From contig JAKLLG010000001.1 of NCBI GenBank assembly GCA_023150275.1, positions 310,001-374,000 of the forward strand: a stretch of DNA of 64,000 nucleotides. The letters are read 5' to 3'. The position numbers and the translations under genes are program-made. Every line of letters begins with the position of its first letter. Position 1 is the first letter of the stretch. Below, piece after piece: positions 54,801 through 62,277 of this stretch. Source of the DNA: Rhodocyclaceae bacterium (lineage in GTDB: Bacteria; Pseudomonadota; Gammaproteobacteria; Burkholderiales; Rhodocyclaceae). The notes under the pieces were generated by a model that saw only the letters and a program-made list of their open reading frames with translations, was not told the origin of the DNA and did not search any database.

Positions 54801-57669
54801 TCTCGGTCATCCCGGCACTCGCGCTGTCGCCGGCACCGATCGTGATGTCCGGTGCGTCGTTGGTGCCAGTGACAGTTATCGTCAGCGTCGTCGTACTGGT
54901 ATCGCCGTCGGCATCGGTGATGGTATAGCTGAAGGTATCGCTGACCGCCTGATTGCGGGCGAGCGCCTGCACCACCGGGTTGGCGTTGTCCAGCGTGTAG
55001 GTGTAGCTGCCGTTCGCGCCCAGCACCAGCGTGCCGTAGGTGCCGGCAACGTTCGTGCCATTGGCGCTGGTGGTGCCGGCCGTGACATTGCTGCCCGGCA
55101 CGCCGGCGCCGGCCATGATGCCGGTGACGGCGGTAGCGTCGGCACCGAGGGTGTCAGCGCCCGCGCCCGTCGCGATGACGTTGCCCGAGACAGGGTTCGG
55201 GGCCGTGTCTTCGGTCACGGCGTTGACGTCGGGGTTCGCCACCGGATTAGTGTCGAGGATGTTGATGGTGAGCGTGCTGTTGGCGGTATCGCCGCTGTCG
55301 TCCTTGACGACGATGGCGATGTTGTCGAGGACGTCGCCACCGGTGTGGTTCTTGGCAGTGCCGCTCGGGTCGTAGCTGTAGCTGACAACGCCAGTCGCGG
55401 GGTTGTAGCCGGTCACGGTGAGGACACCCTGCGCCGTGGTGATGGCGATGTTGGTGGTGCCGCTGCCTTCGAGGGCGGCCTTGCTGATCCAGGTGCCGGC
55501 GATCTGCACGGCTTCGGTCGGGTCGAGGCCGTCCGGGGCGCTGAGCGTGAAGCTGCCGGTGGTGGTGAGGTCTTCGCGGACGCTGAGATCGCCCGCTTCG
55601 GCACTGACATCAGGCACCGTGACGGTGACGAGGTCGTTGGTGCCGGTGAGCGTGACGGTCAGCGTGGTGGTGCTGACGTCGCCATCGGCATCTGTGATGG
55701 TGTAGGTGAAGACGTCGGTGGTGGTCTCGCCGGCATTCAGTGCCTGCACCGCCGGGTTGGCATTGTTGAGCGTGTAGGTATAGCTGCCGTTCGCACCCAG
55801 CACCAGCGTGCCGTAGGTGCCGGCAACGTTCGTGCCGTTGGCGCTGGTGGTGCCGGCCGTGACATTGTTGCCCGGTACGCCGGCGCCGGCGATGATGCCG
55901 GTCACTGCGGTGGCGTCGGCACCGAGGGTGTCGGCGCCGGTACCCGAGATGACGTTACCCGACACCGGGTTCGGGGCCGTGTCTTCAGTCACGGCGTTGG
56001 TGTCCGGATTGGCCTGCGGAGCGGTATCGAGGATGTTGATGGTGAGCGTGCCGTTGGCGCTGTCGCCGCCGAGGTCGTTGACCGTGAGCGGGATAGGATC
56101 GGTGGTTGCCGTGGCGCCGGGCTGGTTCACCGCGCCATTAAGCGTGTAGGTGTAGGTGAGGGCCCCGGTGGCCGGGTTGAAGCCGGTCAGCGTGAGGGTG
56201 CCGGTACCGGTGCTGACGGGGTTTGCCGCGAGGTAGGCGGGGTTCCCGAGCTGCGCCGCAGTGAACGTGGTGCCGCCGATGACGATGCTGGCGAGCCCGT
56301 CCGGTGCGCTGACAGTGATCGTGCCGGTGGTCGTTTCGCTGGTGTCGCCGCCGCTGGTGAGGCCCTGTTCGTTGACCGTGGCCTGACCGGTTGCGCCGCC
56401 GTTGCCGTCAACCGGAACGATGCTCGGCACACCGTCGGTGTTGCCATTGATGGTGATGACGAGCGTCGCCGTGCTGGCGTCGCCATCCGCATCGGTGATC
56501 GTGTAGGTGTAGGTCTCGCTCAGCGTCTGGCCGGTCTTCAGGGCATTCACCGCCGGGTTGGCATTGTTGAGCGTGTAGGTGTAGCTGCCGTCGGCATTGA
56601 GCTGGAGGCTGCCGTAGCTGAGGGCGATCGTGCCGGCGGTCGGCGTGACCGGGTTGGCGACGACATCGGCGCCGATGTCGTCGTTGGCGGTGAAGACATT
56701 GCCGTTGAGGGTGTTTGGTGCCGCATCCTCGCTAATGGCGTTGGTGTCGTTCTGTGCCTGAGGAACCGAGTCGATGATGTGGATGCCGAGCGTGGTGCTG
56801 GCCGTGCCGCCCGGGCTCGTTACCGACACGGCGATGTTGTCGATCGTTTCGCTGACACCCGGCTGGCTGACCGGACCCTTGAGCGAATAGCTGTAGCTGA
56901 GCACGCCAGTCGCCGCGTTGTAGCCGGTAACGGTGAGCAGACCCTCGCCGGTGTCAACCGGATTGGCCGCAAGATAGGCGGGGTTCCCGAGCTGTGCTGC
57001 CGTGAAGGTGGTGCCGCCGACCGAGAGGCTGATCACGCCGCCGGGAACCTGCACGGTGATCGTGCCGGTGGTCGTTTCGCTGGTATCGCCGCCGCTGAGC
57101 AGCCCACGTTCGCGGACGGTCGCTTGGCCCGGCGCCACGTTGTTGCCGTCGTCCGCCGAGATGGTCGGCGCTGCCGGCCCCGTGCCGGCGCTGCCGCCAA
57201 CCGGCGGCTCGTCGAATTGATCGCGGTCGGGACTGCCGAAACGGAATACCAGCGGATCGACATTCTCGGCAATGCGCAGCAGGCGGACGAAGGAACTGCC
57301 GCCGTCGGCGCCACCGGCTTCGCCGGCGGCCGTTTCTTCAAGCAGTTCGTCAAGCGAACCGCCCTCGTTGATCGCTTTGATGACGCGCTCGAACTGGCCA
57401 TTGCCTGCGAGGAGAGCCGCATCGGCAGCATCGGGCTTCACTTCGCCGGCCACTTCCGCATCGACCGTCAGCTGTTCGCCGCTGCTCACGAGCCGCGTCG
57501 TTCCGTCCTGCAGCGCCAGCTCGACCCGACCCCCGGCCCCCGGCGTGATGACGTCGCCTTCGCGTACGGGGTCGCCGACTTTCAGGCGGCGGACGACGCC
57601 CTCCGCGCTGCGGGCAAAGACTTCTCCCTGGAGGGCGGCTACGCGGGCAATGACGAGGGCTTCGGCCAT
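48844..57669 (-). CDS. lapA: LapA/BapA-type giant biofilm adhesin (type I secreted, LapG-cleavable)
   Basis: The 2941-residue surface protein has no signal peptide. The N-terminal retention module (about 1-140) begins ALVIARVAALQGEVFARS and carries the LapG cut site TAAG at residues 113-116 within ELLEETAAGEAGG. A long array of VCBS/Ig-like repeats follows, marked by FTYTITDADGD and LTVTLTGTND, with two adjacent repeats nearly identical in DNA. The last about 200 residues form a type I secretion tail (SGNDTLLYDGTPLDGL onwards) without a long run of RTX nonapeptides. It lies downstream of its exporter genes. The symbol is by function, as sequence repeats differ widely between species. Confidence 0.92.
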   Translation of the reverse strand: MAEALVIARVAALQGEVFARSAEGVVRRLKVGDPVREGDVITPGAGGRVELALQDGTTRLVSSGEQLTVDAEVAGEVKPDAADAALLAGNGQFERVIKAINEGGSLDELLEETAAGEAGGADGGSSFVRLLRIAENVDPLVFRFGSPDRDQFDEPPVGGSAGTGPAAPTISADDGNNVAPGQATVRERGLLSGGDTSETTTGTITVQVPGGVISLSVGGTTFTAAQLGNPAYLAANPVDTGEGLLTVTGYNAATGVLSYSYSLKGPVSQPGVSETIDNIAVSVTSPGGTASTTLGIHIIDSVPQAQNDTNAISEDAAPNTLNGNVFTANDDIGADVVANPVTPTAGTIALSYGSLQLNADGSYTYTLNNANPAVNALKTGQTLSETYTYTITDADGDASTATLVITINGNTDGVPSIVPVDGNGGATGQATVNEQGLTSGGDTSETTTGTITVSAPDGLASIVIGGTTFTAAQLGNPAYLAANPVSTGTGTLTLTGFNPATGALTYTYTLNGAVNQPGATATTDPIPLTVNDLGGDSANGTLTINILDTAPQANPDTNAVTEDTAPNPVSGNVISGTGADTLGADATAVTGIIAGAGVPGNNVTAGTTSANGTNVAGTYGTLVLGANGSYTYTLNNANPAVQALNAGETTTDVFTYTITDADGDVSTTTLTVTLTGTNDLVTVTVPDVSAEAGDLSVREDLTTTGSFTLSAPDGLDPTEAVQIAGTWISKAALEGSGTTNIAITTAQGVLTVTGYNPATGVVSYSYDPSGTAKNHTGGDVLDNIAIVVKDDSGDTANSTLTINILDTNPVANPDVNAVTEDTAPNPVSGNVIATGAGADTLGADATAVTGIMAGAGVPGSNVTAGTTSANGTNVAGTYGTLVLGANGSYTYTLDNANPVVQALARNQAVSDTFSYTITDADGDTSTTTLTITVTGTNDAPDITIGAGDSASAGMTETNAGLTANGTLSIFDIDTQDTVTPSVTGVTAVYSGPGVMPLTNAQLLAMFSVSGGDPSSAGQGVANGIGWNFNSGSQAFNFLPAGQTLTLTYNVRATDSSGAANNTDNQPVTITITGTNDGVVANADTRSIREDESNPANRSGNVLTNDIVDPDLGQTTSVTSFSLDHDGNGIPTTYVPTISGTAVTITSSGGNLGVFTMSSNGNYSFVPQTNYSGPIPVITYTAGSTGGDSATSTLTLTITPVSDAPGVTRDAATVTTNEDVAVALGFNAPTVTDSIDRTGAGAGDNPERLGLISLTGIPRGAILQDTSGNNLYTIPASGSTTVTIRLSDATNLIASPSAATLTMTTAQFEALRLLPPAHSGADITQVRMTVTEYEVDNAGNPLSGVAGANRNANVRVNVLAITDPIDLRINGGNGPHSVTINEDAALNLTSLLSASFQDLDGSERRDIIISNPLGNGTIFVNGNAVAAGGSYTIAWNATGNNLETSQTGFPPISITTAANFSGDLNGITVTLRAQDTDTNAGHTPAILTDSVTLNLYVRPVAGDVSIAAVSTPEDTGVRFLNALTLTDTDGSEAITGITVNAVPVGWVIRDENGVVVFTGTGAAAYTVPAGEVTNGDFRNYTITPAAHNSTDRTLSIAVQTTDTRTVNGSSVTSMTTTNLSQVVTVTAVAERIGVDSNADGTPDLTMNGSFNYSTAGAEDQWFALATDGFNFRSPWTNQDADGSERTFALVTPVLSGGSAIGSQFQYTLGGVTTTLTYTGTPLQIPMDALGTVLFRAAPNVAGSFEIQVQALTIDTDPNGGAPVQTISGSATLTNLVIAPVADPVTLAVDAPAVGNEDSAIPLVIRPSSADPSETFNVTISGIPAGAVIHYNGVVQAVTAGAVTINGFSSSLPLTITPPQNSNVDILLSVSAVSVDTAAALTSVSGATSLPLLVDVRGVADPVTLTVQTLQTSEAVVDAAARRISLAGAVTSVAPTDTDGSESVTLAITGIPSGINVEGLTYIGGTGLNRIWSGTPAQIASAELVVRDAHFSGTINFSIRAVSTENDGNSLTGPTQPVRIEVAPSPEAVIAAQTTVLEDARTPANFALQLPLADGNETLHSVWISEADLAGKPFSLFLGATPLAAAVVADGGWYKLTAAQVANVFIQGAANSDADGSFAIKYEVRDPSSDGSLPATIAQFDATHAVVVNAVTDPTVSTNDYDSSQVIGATTTLEVKVTVTQQDDAAAGGAKDIDGSERLLYFIIDSVPIGVTVEGGRYIGNTPGNPNTGRWILDTPDTPFTVASLEQTIRFALDGTSAQLSNLNQSISIIAHTQDTGGNEQTSTTSWTLRTTPGFIDSDPLPGIPAATITQWVPDPVPAGMTEDAPTPLNELLDAQISGSSPFAVTITSLPAGSVVAGMMQTTIGGQTVWTAQGSGGNASLQALLAGIAITPPPNWNDNQGPFSFSTTLTTYDQGGGRNDASLTLTPPVTAVSDAIDLVTTAVGAAEDAAASISLTLANPEDGAASQVIGGKVYVSVNESGMTANGGVLSVGGVPLATETNPAGLPPGTYYVVPGVGSTSALALQYQGAANASGTMAYTAYVLGQENNATNVTTSQISGSVTISPVTDTVTISAPNVTGSEDQRVPLTIGVTLADPSEAVASVTLSNVPDGVLVFTGAGAPGALAINLGGGNWGLPLVAGAVPAYVALQPPANWSGTISGLQVGVWSGEPGLDPTLTTATVDVTVNGVADGIGLTPTLSFGNEGQIIALNLNSVMPDSDNSETATLTVRGLGQYAAFYAGTALLAAGYDAGTDTYTLTGLTPAQVTGLGVIQKDGSYTLEITAHTVDSPGASTSATVTATLPLNIANVPATSGNDTLLYDGTPLDGLLGVDTIELRLGENIDFATALNPSNIERIDLMPAGENHSLSNLMLQDVLDMAGSGKTLTILGDAGDTVGLKNGAGADQWTQNGTETVGAQVFDVYTNAADAAVKVLIEQSIQRNIDP
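54965..56072 (-). repeat. Near-identical adjacent VCBS repeats in the adhesin gene
   Basis: Segments 54965-55295 and 55742-56072, offset by 777 bases, are almost identical in DNA over about 330 bases, far more than the other repeats. This indicates recent duplication or gene conversion and a place where repeat number could change. The region is also prone to misassembly with short reads. Confidence 0.7.
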
Positions 57670-57734
57670 GATGTTCGCTCCGATCGGATTTCTGGATGGA
57701 GGAACAATAGCCGGCCGCCGCCGGGGTGCCTACT

Positions 57735-57746
57735 GTACTGAAGTAC
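57735..57746. promoter_or_regulatory. Palindrome upstream of the adhesin gene
   Basis: GTACTGAAGTAC has 4-bp perfect arms and lies 66 bases upstream of the adhesin ATG, in the 151-base gap after the LuxR gene. It could be a binding site for the LuxR-type regulator encoded next door, but the arms are short. Confidence 0.3.
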
Positions 57747-57820
57747 AACCGGTCGCCATCTGGCAGAAACCGCGGATCGGACATGCCAGGGGTGCCAGCG
57801 GACCAACTGGGCTACAGCTT

Positions 57821-58438
57821 TCAGCGGAGGGGCTCGACACCGTTTACGATCAGGGACAGTTGCAGCCGGTCTCTCGCTCCCAACTTTTCGAGGATGGCGC
57901 CGACGTGTGCCTTGACGGTGCGCTCAGTGATCGCCAGCTCGCGGGCAATTTCCTTGTTCGCTGCGCCGCGGGCAACCGCCCGGGCCACCTCCCGCTCGCG
58001 CTCGGTCAGCGTTCGGGCCCAGTCGCCGGAGGGGGATGGTTGCAGCAGGCGGGCGGTTCCGGCAAGCAGCCGCTGCATCAGCCGCTGTCCGACCCAGAGG
58101 CCGCCATTCGCGACGACCATCGCGACCTGCTGCAGGACTTCGGAGGCTGCATGACTGTTGCAGTATCCCGAGGCGCCGGCAGCCAGGGCGGCAAGCGCAT
58201 CCTCGTCGCCGGGTTCGTCGGCAAGAACGATCAGCGGCTGGGCCACCCCGCGCTGGCGCAGCGAGGCTATCTGCCCCTCGGCCTTATTGCCGGGCGCCAC
58301 CAGCAGCCAGATCACGGCGTCGGCAGGAAGGGTATCGGCAGCGAGGTCGGTGAGGCGCAGTGGGCGTGCGGCCGGAAACGCACCGCGCCAGATATCGCGC
58401 AGCCGGCCGTCTGCCGAGAGGAAGAACTGCTCTGCCAC
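57821..58438 (-). CDS. LuxR-family regulator with pseudo-receiver domain
   Basis: The 205-residue protein has a receiver-like N-terminal domain (about 1-120) and a C-terminal LuxR HTH (LTEREREVARAVARGAANKE and ITERTVKAHVGAILEKLGARDR). The receiver lacks the phospho-acceptor aspartate: DAVIWLLVAP has leucine 45 where DVVLLDLxMP is normal, and the N-terminal acidic pair is missing. It is therefore probably phosphorylation-independent. It sits between lapC and the adhesin, three bases after lapC, and is the likely local regulator of adhesin transcription. Confidence 0.85.
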   Translation of the reverse strand: MAEQFFLSADGRLRDIWRGAFPAARPLRLTDLAADTLPADAVIWLLVAPGNKAEGQIASLRQRGVAQPLIVLADEPGDEDALAALAAGASGYCNSHAASEVLQQVAMVVANGGLWVGQRLMQRLLAGTARLLQPSPSGDWARTLTEREREVARAVARGAANKEIARELAITERTVKAHVGAILEKLGARDRLQLSLIVNGVEPLR

Positions 58439-58440
58439 GA

Positions 58441-59868
58441 CTAGCGCTCGCTGAACGCCCGCGCCTTGGCGCGCAGGACCGGCTTCAGCAGGTAGGTCAG
58501 CACGCTCTTCTCGCCGGTGATGATTTCGACTTCGGCGATCATGCCGGGAATGATCGGCAGGTCCTTGCCGATCGTCGCCTTGTCGGTGCGCACGCGGACG
58601 ATGTAGAAGGCGTTGCCCTTTTCGTCGGTGACGGTGTCGGCGCCGATGTGTTCCAGTACCCCATCGAGGCCGCCGTAGATCGAGAAGTCGTAGGCGGTGA
58701 ACTTGACGACGGTCTTCTGCCCGGGGCGCAGGAAGGCGATGTCGCGCGGCTGGACCTTGGCTTCGAGCAGCAGGTTGTCTTCCAGCGGCACGATCTCAAC
58801 GACGTCCTTGCCCGGCTGGATGACCCCGCCGACCGTCGTGACGAGCAGGCGCTTGACGGTGCCCTTGACCGGCGAGCGCAGGACCGAGCGAGCAACCTTG
58901 TCGGAGAGGGCGACGCTGCCTTCGGACAGGCTGTTCAGCTTGGCCATGGTCTCGGCCAGCTCCTTTCCAGATTCGTTGCGGAACGCCAGTTCGACTTCCT
59001 GGATCTTGCGGTTGGCCTCGGTGATCGCCGCCTGCACGCGGCCGATCTGCGCGGAGGTCATGTCGCGGTCACCGCGGAAGCGGGCGACATCCCGCTCAAG
59101 CCGCAGCAGTTCGACCTCGGAAACGGCACCGGAATTGATCAGCGGCTTGGTGACGGAGAGCTCCTTCGAGGTCAGATCGAAGGCACGTGCGGCATTTTCG
59201 TACTTGGCGCGCAGCTCGTTCAGTTCCTGCTGGCGCTGCGCCAGCTGCTGGCGGGCAATCGAGACCTGCGCGTCGAGTTCTTCGCGCCGCGACTCGTAGA
59301 GGCGGCGCTCCTCCTCAGCGGTCTTCGGATCTTCCTTGAGGACTTCAGCCGGCATTTCGAGCGGCTTGCCGTCGCTCAGCGCGCGCAGGCGCGCCGCCTT
59401 GGCGGCGAGCGCGAGGTATTGCACGCGGCTTTCCTTCACCGAGGATACGAAGCGCGTCTCGTCGATCTTCAGCAGCATCTGTTCGGGCTGCACGATCTGT
59501 CCTTCACGGACAAGGATTTCGGATACGAAACCGCCGTCGAGGCTCTGCAGGACCTGTACCTGCCGCGACGGGATGACCTTGCCTTCGCCGCGCGTCACCT
59601 CGTCGACCTGTGCCACTGCCGCCCACATCACAAAAATCGCCAGGGCGATACCAATCGACTTGAGCAGGATGCGGGCGCGTAACGGTTCCTGATGCAGGAT
59701 CGCGTAATCGGCATCGGCCTCGAAACCACGGTGCTCACGTTCCTTTTCCACCATCTCCATGCTGGCAACCCAGCGGTCGAAATGTGGCTGCAGCGGAATG
59801 CGTGCCTTTTCCAGCAAGCTCACGGCACGCCGGCCGGCGGCGATCAGGCGGGGGGTGAATACGCTCAT
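58441..59868 (-). CDS. lapC: HlyD-family membrane fusion protein of the adhesin exporter
   Basis: This 475-residue adaptor links the LapB ATPase to the TolC-like channel. It has a cytoplasmic N terminus of about 65 residues, one membrane helix (SIGIALAIFVMWAAVAQ), a lipoyl/barrel-sandwich half (GEGKVIPSRQVQVLQSLDGG) and long coiled-coil helices (about 145-320). The C-terminal beta-barrel carries the RSPVKGTVKRL and IIPGMIAEVEIITGEKSVL signatures. It starts four bases after lapB ends. Confidence 0.93.
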   Translation of the reverse strand: MSVFTPRLIAAGRRAVSLLEKARIPLQPHFDRWVASMEMVEKEREHRGFEADADYAILHQEPLRARILLKSIGIALAIFVMWAAVAQVDEVTRGEGKVIPSRQVQVLQSLDGGFVSEILVREGQIVQPEQMLLKIDETRFVSSVKESRVQYLALAAKAARLRALSDGKPLEMPAEVLKEDPKTAEEERRLYESRREELDAQVSIARQQLAQRQQELNELRAKYENAARAFDLTSKELSVTKPLINSGAVSEVELLRLERDVARFRGDRDMTSAQIGRVQAAITEANRKIQEVELAFRNESGKELAETMAKLNSLSEGSVALSDKVARSVLRSPVKGTVKRLLVTTVGGVIQPGKDVVEIVPLEDNLLLEAKVQPRDIAFLRPGQKTVVKFTAYDFSIYGGLDGVLEHIGADTVTDEKGNAFYIVRVRTDKATIGKDLPIIPGMIAEVEIITGEKSVLTYLLKPVLRAKARAFSER

Positions 59869-59872
59869 TTCG

Positions 59873-62044
59873 TCACTCGCCCTTTCCCACCTTGCCGGAC
59901 TGCAGGGCGTCGATCACTTTCTCGCGCGGTCCGTCGGCAACGATGCGTCCCTCGTCGACGACGATGATTCGATCTGCAAGTTCGATGAGGCTGGTGCGAT
60001 GCGTGACAATGATCATCGTCTTGTGCGCTGCGTACTGGCGGATGCGCTGCTTGAACTGGTGCTCGGTCGAGAAATCCATGGCGCTCGTCGGCTCGTCGAG
60101 CAGAAGCACCGGCGGATCCATGAGCACGGCGCGCGCAATCGCGACTTCCTGCCGCTGGCCGCCGGACAGCGATTCGCCGCGCTCGCCAATCAGCATGTCG
60201 AAGCCCTGGGGGTGGCGATTGACGAACTGGGTCAAACCGGCCACCTCTGCCGCATGGACAATGGCCGAGTCGTCGGCATAGGGGGCGCCGATGCTGATGT
60301 TTTCTCGCAGCGTGCCGTAGAAGAGAATCGACTCCTGACCAACGAAACCAATGTTGCGCCGGATATCGGCCGGGTCGAGCTGACGTTGGTCGACACCATC
60401 GAGGCGCACTACACCCTCGGTCGGTTTGTAGAGTCCCAGGATCAATTTTTGCAACGTTGTCTTGCCGGACCCGGTACGCCCGATGATGACGATCTTCTCC
60501 CCGGCGTGGATGCGAAACGAAACGTTTTTCAGCGCCGGCTCGGTTTGGCCGGGATAGGAGAAGGATACGTCGCGGAATTCGATTTCGCCGGACAGTTCGG
60601 GTCGATGGATGAATTCGTCGTCGCCACGCTCGACGGGATTTGCCATCAGTTTCTCGAGCGACTCGAGTGCGGTGCGGGCATTCTGGTACTGCATCAGCAG
60701 TCCAACGACCTGGCCAAGCGGGGTGATGGCGCGACCACCGAGCATGGTCACGGCGATGAGGCCGCCCATGCTGAGATCGCCGGCATGGATAAGATAGACA
60801 CCGCCGATGATGAGCACGACATTGACCGATTGCTGGATCGCTGCCGCTCCGTTCATGGCCGAGGCCGACAGCAGGCGGGTCTGCGCGTTGATGCGTGCCA
60901 GAAAGGCCGTGGTACCTTCCCACTTTTTCTGCACCGTCCCCTCGGCGCACTGCGTCTTGATCGTTTCGAGTGCCGTCAGGCTCTCTATCAGGGCGCCGTT
61001 GCGCATGGCGGCCGCGCGATAGCTAGTCTCGGCGAGTTCATGCATCTTGTGCTGCACAACATATGCGTAGACGAGTCCGATCACGAGTGCTGCCAGAGGA
61101 ATCAGCGCCAACGGCCAGGCAATCCAGACAATGACGAGGATGAAGATCAACGCGAATGGCAGGTCGATCAGCGCCGACACGGTCGCCGAGGCGATGAAAT
61201 CACGAACCGATTCAAAGGCGCGTAGATTCGAGGCGAAGGAGCCGACGGAAGCCGGTTTGCCCTCCATGCGCATACCGAGAACGCGCTCCATGATGGTCGA
61301 GGAAAGCTGTACATCGATACGCGCCCCGGCCAGATCAATGAAGTGTCCACGCAGCAGACGAACTGCGAAATCCATGCCGATGATGAGCAGTACGCCAAGC
61401 GCCATCATCCACAGGGTATCGACCGCATTGTTCGGTACGACGCGGTCATAGACATTCATGGTGAATAGCGGCATGACCAGCGCGAAGACATTGATCAGCA
61501 GCGCCGCCGCAACGACATCGCGATAGACCGGCCACTGTTCCGCGAGCGCCCCCCAGAACCAGTGACGCAGCTTGACTTTCCCCACCTCCGGCGCGCGCGC
61601 GTCAAAGGTGAAGCGCGGTCGGCAGAAGATGGCAATCCCGAGATATCTTTCGCGCAGTTCGGCTGCCGGCATCCGCACCTCCCCCTGCCCCGTATCGGGC
61701 ATCAGGAGATGCGCTACTGCATCCTCTGCGTCGCCATGCCACCCAAGGAGAATGCAGGCTTCGTCACCCTTGAGGAGGAGAATCGCCGGCAGCAGGGCCG
61801 TGTCGATCTTGTCCAGCGTTCGCCGAACGATCTTGCACGCAAAACCGGCGCGGGCCGCCGCGCGTGGAAACAGCGAGGGGCTCAGGCAGCCCTTCTCCAG
61901 CGGCAAACCAGCAGTCAGCGCAGCACGCGTGCTCGGCCGGCCGTGCAGATGAGTCATTTCCACCAGACACCCCAGCAGGGGGTCGTGGTGCAACAAATCC
62001 TCGCGCAAGCCAGGTACTGCTCCCGGCACTGATTTTTCCGGCAT
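59873..62044 (-). CDS. lapB: LapB-type type I secretion ATPase/permease with C39-like domain
   Basis: The 723-residue ABC exporter drives adhesin secretion. A C39 peptidase-like N-terminal domain (about 15-150) lacks the catalytic cysteine motif, as in other adhesin exporters, and so only recognises substrate. A six-helix membrane domain follows (VPNNAVDTLWMMALGVLL region), then the ATPase: Walker A IIGRTGSGKTT, signature ESLSGGQRQEVAIARA and Walker B PVLLLDEPTSAMD. The ATG at 62044 has GAGGGCTC before it. It is the first gene of a lapB-lapC-luxR-adhesin unit. The 233-base divergent gap to the next gene shows no clear regulatory site. Confidence 0.94.
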   Translation of the reverse strand: MPEKSVPGAVPGLREDLLHHDPLLGCLVEMTHLHGRPSTRAALTAGLPLEKGCLSPSLFPRAAARAGFACKIVRRTLDKIDTALLPAILLLKGDEACILLGWHGDAEDAVAHLLMPDTGQGEVRMPAAELRERYLGIAIFCRPRFTFDARAPEVGKVKLRHWFWGALAEQWPVYRDVVAAALLINVFALVMPLFTMNVYDRVVPNNAVDTLWMMALGVLLIIGMDFAVRLLRGHFIDLAGARIDVQLSSTIMERVLGMRMEGKPASVGSFASNLRAFESVRDFIASATVSALIDLPFALIFILVIVWIAWPLALIPLAALVIGLVYAYVVQHKMHELAETSYRAAAMRNGALIESLTALETIKTQCAEGTVQKKWEGTTAFLARINAQTRLLSASAMNGAAAIQQSVNVVLIIGGVYLIHAGDLSMGGLIAVTMLGGRAITPLGQVVGLLMQYQNARTALESLEKLMANPVERGDDEFIHRPELSGEIEFRDVSFSYPGQTEPALKNVSFRIHAGEKIVIIGRTGSGKTTLQKLILGLYKPTEGVVRLDGVDQRQLDPADIRRNIGFVGQESILFYGTLRENISIGAPYADDSAIVHAAEVAGLTQFVNRHPQGFDMLIGERGESLSGGQRQEVAIARAVLMDPPVLLLDEPTSAMDFSTEHQFKQRIRQYAAHKTMIIVTHRTSLIELADRIIVVDEGRIVADGPREKVIDALQSGKVGKGE

Positions 62045-62277
62045 CGAGCCCTCAATTTCTAAAAACGGACTGAAACACCCGGCATTTTCGCCGGCCGCGC
62101 ATTTAACAACGGGAAATTCAGGCCCGCGAAGGCAATATTTCACGAAAATCCAGTGTTGGCAAGGAATGGAGGCTACGTCGTCGGTGCAACCAATCCACCA
62201 CTTCTGCGGTCTATGGAGTCCTGCGTGCTGCACCGCGATACGTTAAAATTTCCTTTTTGAAGCACCCCCTTATTGCC

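Noticed and set aside
54298..57741. Long open frame of over 1100 codons on the plus strand opposite the adhesin gene
   Set aside because: It is an antisense shadow caused by GC-rich repeats. Its translation is arginine/glycine-rich with no domains, and the minus-strand frame is a clear adhesin.
57750..57800. Sigma-54-like TGGCAC..GC pattern on the minus strand upstream of the adhesin
   Set aside because: The distance between the GG and GC elements is 8 rather than 10 bases, so it does not fit the -24/-12 consensus.
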